Origin: Planctomycetales bacterium
GTDB taxonomy: Bacteria > Planctomycetota > Planctomycetia > Pirellulales > Pirellulaceae
Reading direction: 5' to 3'
Length of the DNA stretch: 45,385 nucleotides
Assembly: GCA_020427005.1 (NCBI GenBank)
Contig: JAGQOY010000032.1
Span: 1 to 45,385 of the forward strand
Every line of letters starts with the position of its first letter. Position 1 is the stretch's first letter. The position numbers and the translations under genes were made by a program. The notes beneath the pieces are model-generated. The model did not search any database and had not been told where the DNA came from. It worked only from the letters and a program-made list of their open reading frames with translations. Positions 45,193 to 45,385 of the stretch are shown piece after piece.

Positions 45193-45300
45193 TCAGTAGG
45201 ATGGGCTCCCTGTCGGAGTTCAGTAGGATAGGCTTCTAGCCTGTCGGAGTTCAGTAGAATGGGCTTCGGCCTGTCGTAGTTCAGAAGGATAGGCATCTAG
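45193..45300. repeat. Tandem degenerate hairpin repeats, about four units of 27-31 bp
   Basis: Units begin TCAGTAGGAT or close variants at about 45193, 45220, 45251 and 45281, and contain a small palindrome such as AGGCTTCTAGCCT or GGCTTCGGCC followed by TGTCGGAGT. The second unit (45222-45245) matches the left arm of the hairpin at 25313-25336 in 20 of 24 positions. The unit lengths vary, and there are no spacers of the CRISPR kind. Confidence 0.75.
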
Positions 45301-45385
45301 AACAGACTACATCTCAGTGTAGCGGTATCCACAGTGTACTATGTAGTTTCTACATTCGGGCTCTTGGAATAAGTCGAGAACCTTT

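Larger units (their letters stand above)
45141..45385. other. Right-edge repeat tract
   Basis: No gene seen up to the window edge. The first 160 bp hold a hairpin and tandem repeat units described separately; the last 85 bp show nothing recognisable. Confidence 0.6.

Noticed and set aside
45096..45296. 66-codon minus-strand frame with repeated ILLN-like motifs
   Set aside because: The apparent peptide repeats arise from the DNA tandem repeats; no gene signals.
45193..45300. CRISPR-like array
   Set aside because: Units are degenerate, vary in length and abut without spacers; they are hairpin repeats.

Overview
This 45.4 kb window is chromosomal DNA from a member of the Planctomycetota, most likely Pirellulales. 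The evidence is a paired planctomycete cytochrome c / DUF1549 / DUF1553 gene with a Tat-signal DUF1501 gene, an ECF sigma factor overlapping a VWA gene, a giant exported repeat protein, scattered housekeeping genes (a lone trpF, a lone rhaB), frequent GTG/TTG starts and many dispersed hairpin repeats between genes. Base composition looks even, near 50% GC. I see no rRNA, tRNA, CRISPR array, transposase gene or prophage.

Layout. (1) 1-5314, plus strand, tightly packed: a GNAT-nitrilase fusion whose 5' end lies outside the window, an exported M28 peptidase joined to it by an ATGA overlap, dihydrofolate reductase, glutamyl-Q tRNA(Asp) synthetase and a gamma-glutamylcyclotransferase-like protein. 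(2) 5373-8859: a membrane-fusion protein and an ABC ATPase-permease fusion forming an efflux unit. (3) 9376-11097, minus: a membrane-anchored prenyltransferase-repeat protein, flanked by repeat-rich gaps. (4) 11832-15778: the PSCyt/PSD1 and DUF1501 pair. (5) 16041-22622, minus: tilS, a sugar-nucleotide epimerase, a BY-kinase-like protein without a P-loop, an ExeA-like ATPase with a long acidic tail, and a Wzz-like membrane protein. The last four look like a divergent exopolysaccharide module. (6) trpF and a DUF1015 gene, then a gap with a 24-bp hairpin and two parS-like sites. (7) Rhamnulokinase and an SRPBCC protein, minus. (8) 27975-39017: ECF sigma factor, an anti-sigma-like/VWA fusion and a 2359-residue envelope protein. 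(9) 40078-43882: sdhC-sdhA-sdhB. (10) A flippase-like membrane protein, then degenerate tandem hairpin repeats to the window edge.

The most unusual material is the sigma factor - VWA - giant protein block. By eye the giant protein is a tandem duplication of a module of about 1,100 residues, with a membrane domain and a signal-peptide-like segment at the junction. Together the three genes suggest a lineage-specific envelope system built around its own sigma factor. The second unusual item is the pair of parS-like palindromes at 25390 and 25547. Function calls rest on motif recognition by eye; no database search was run.
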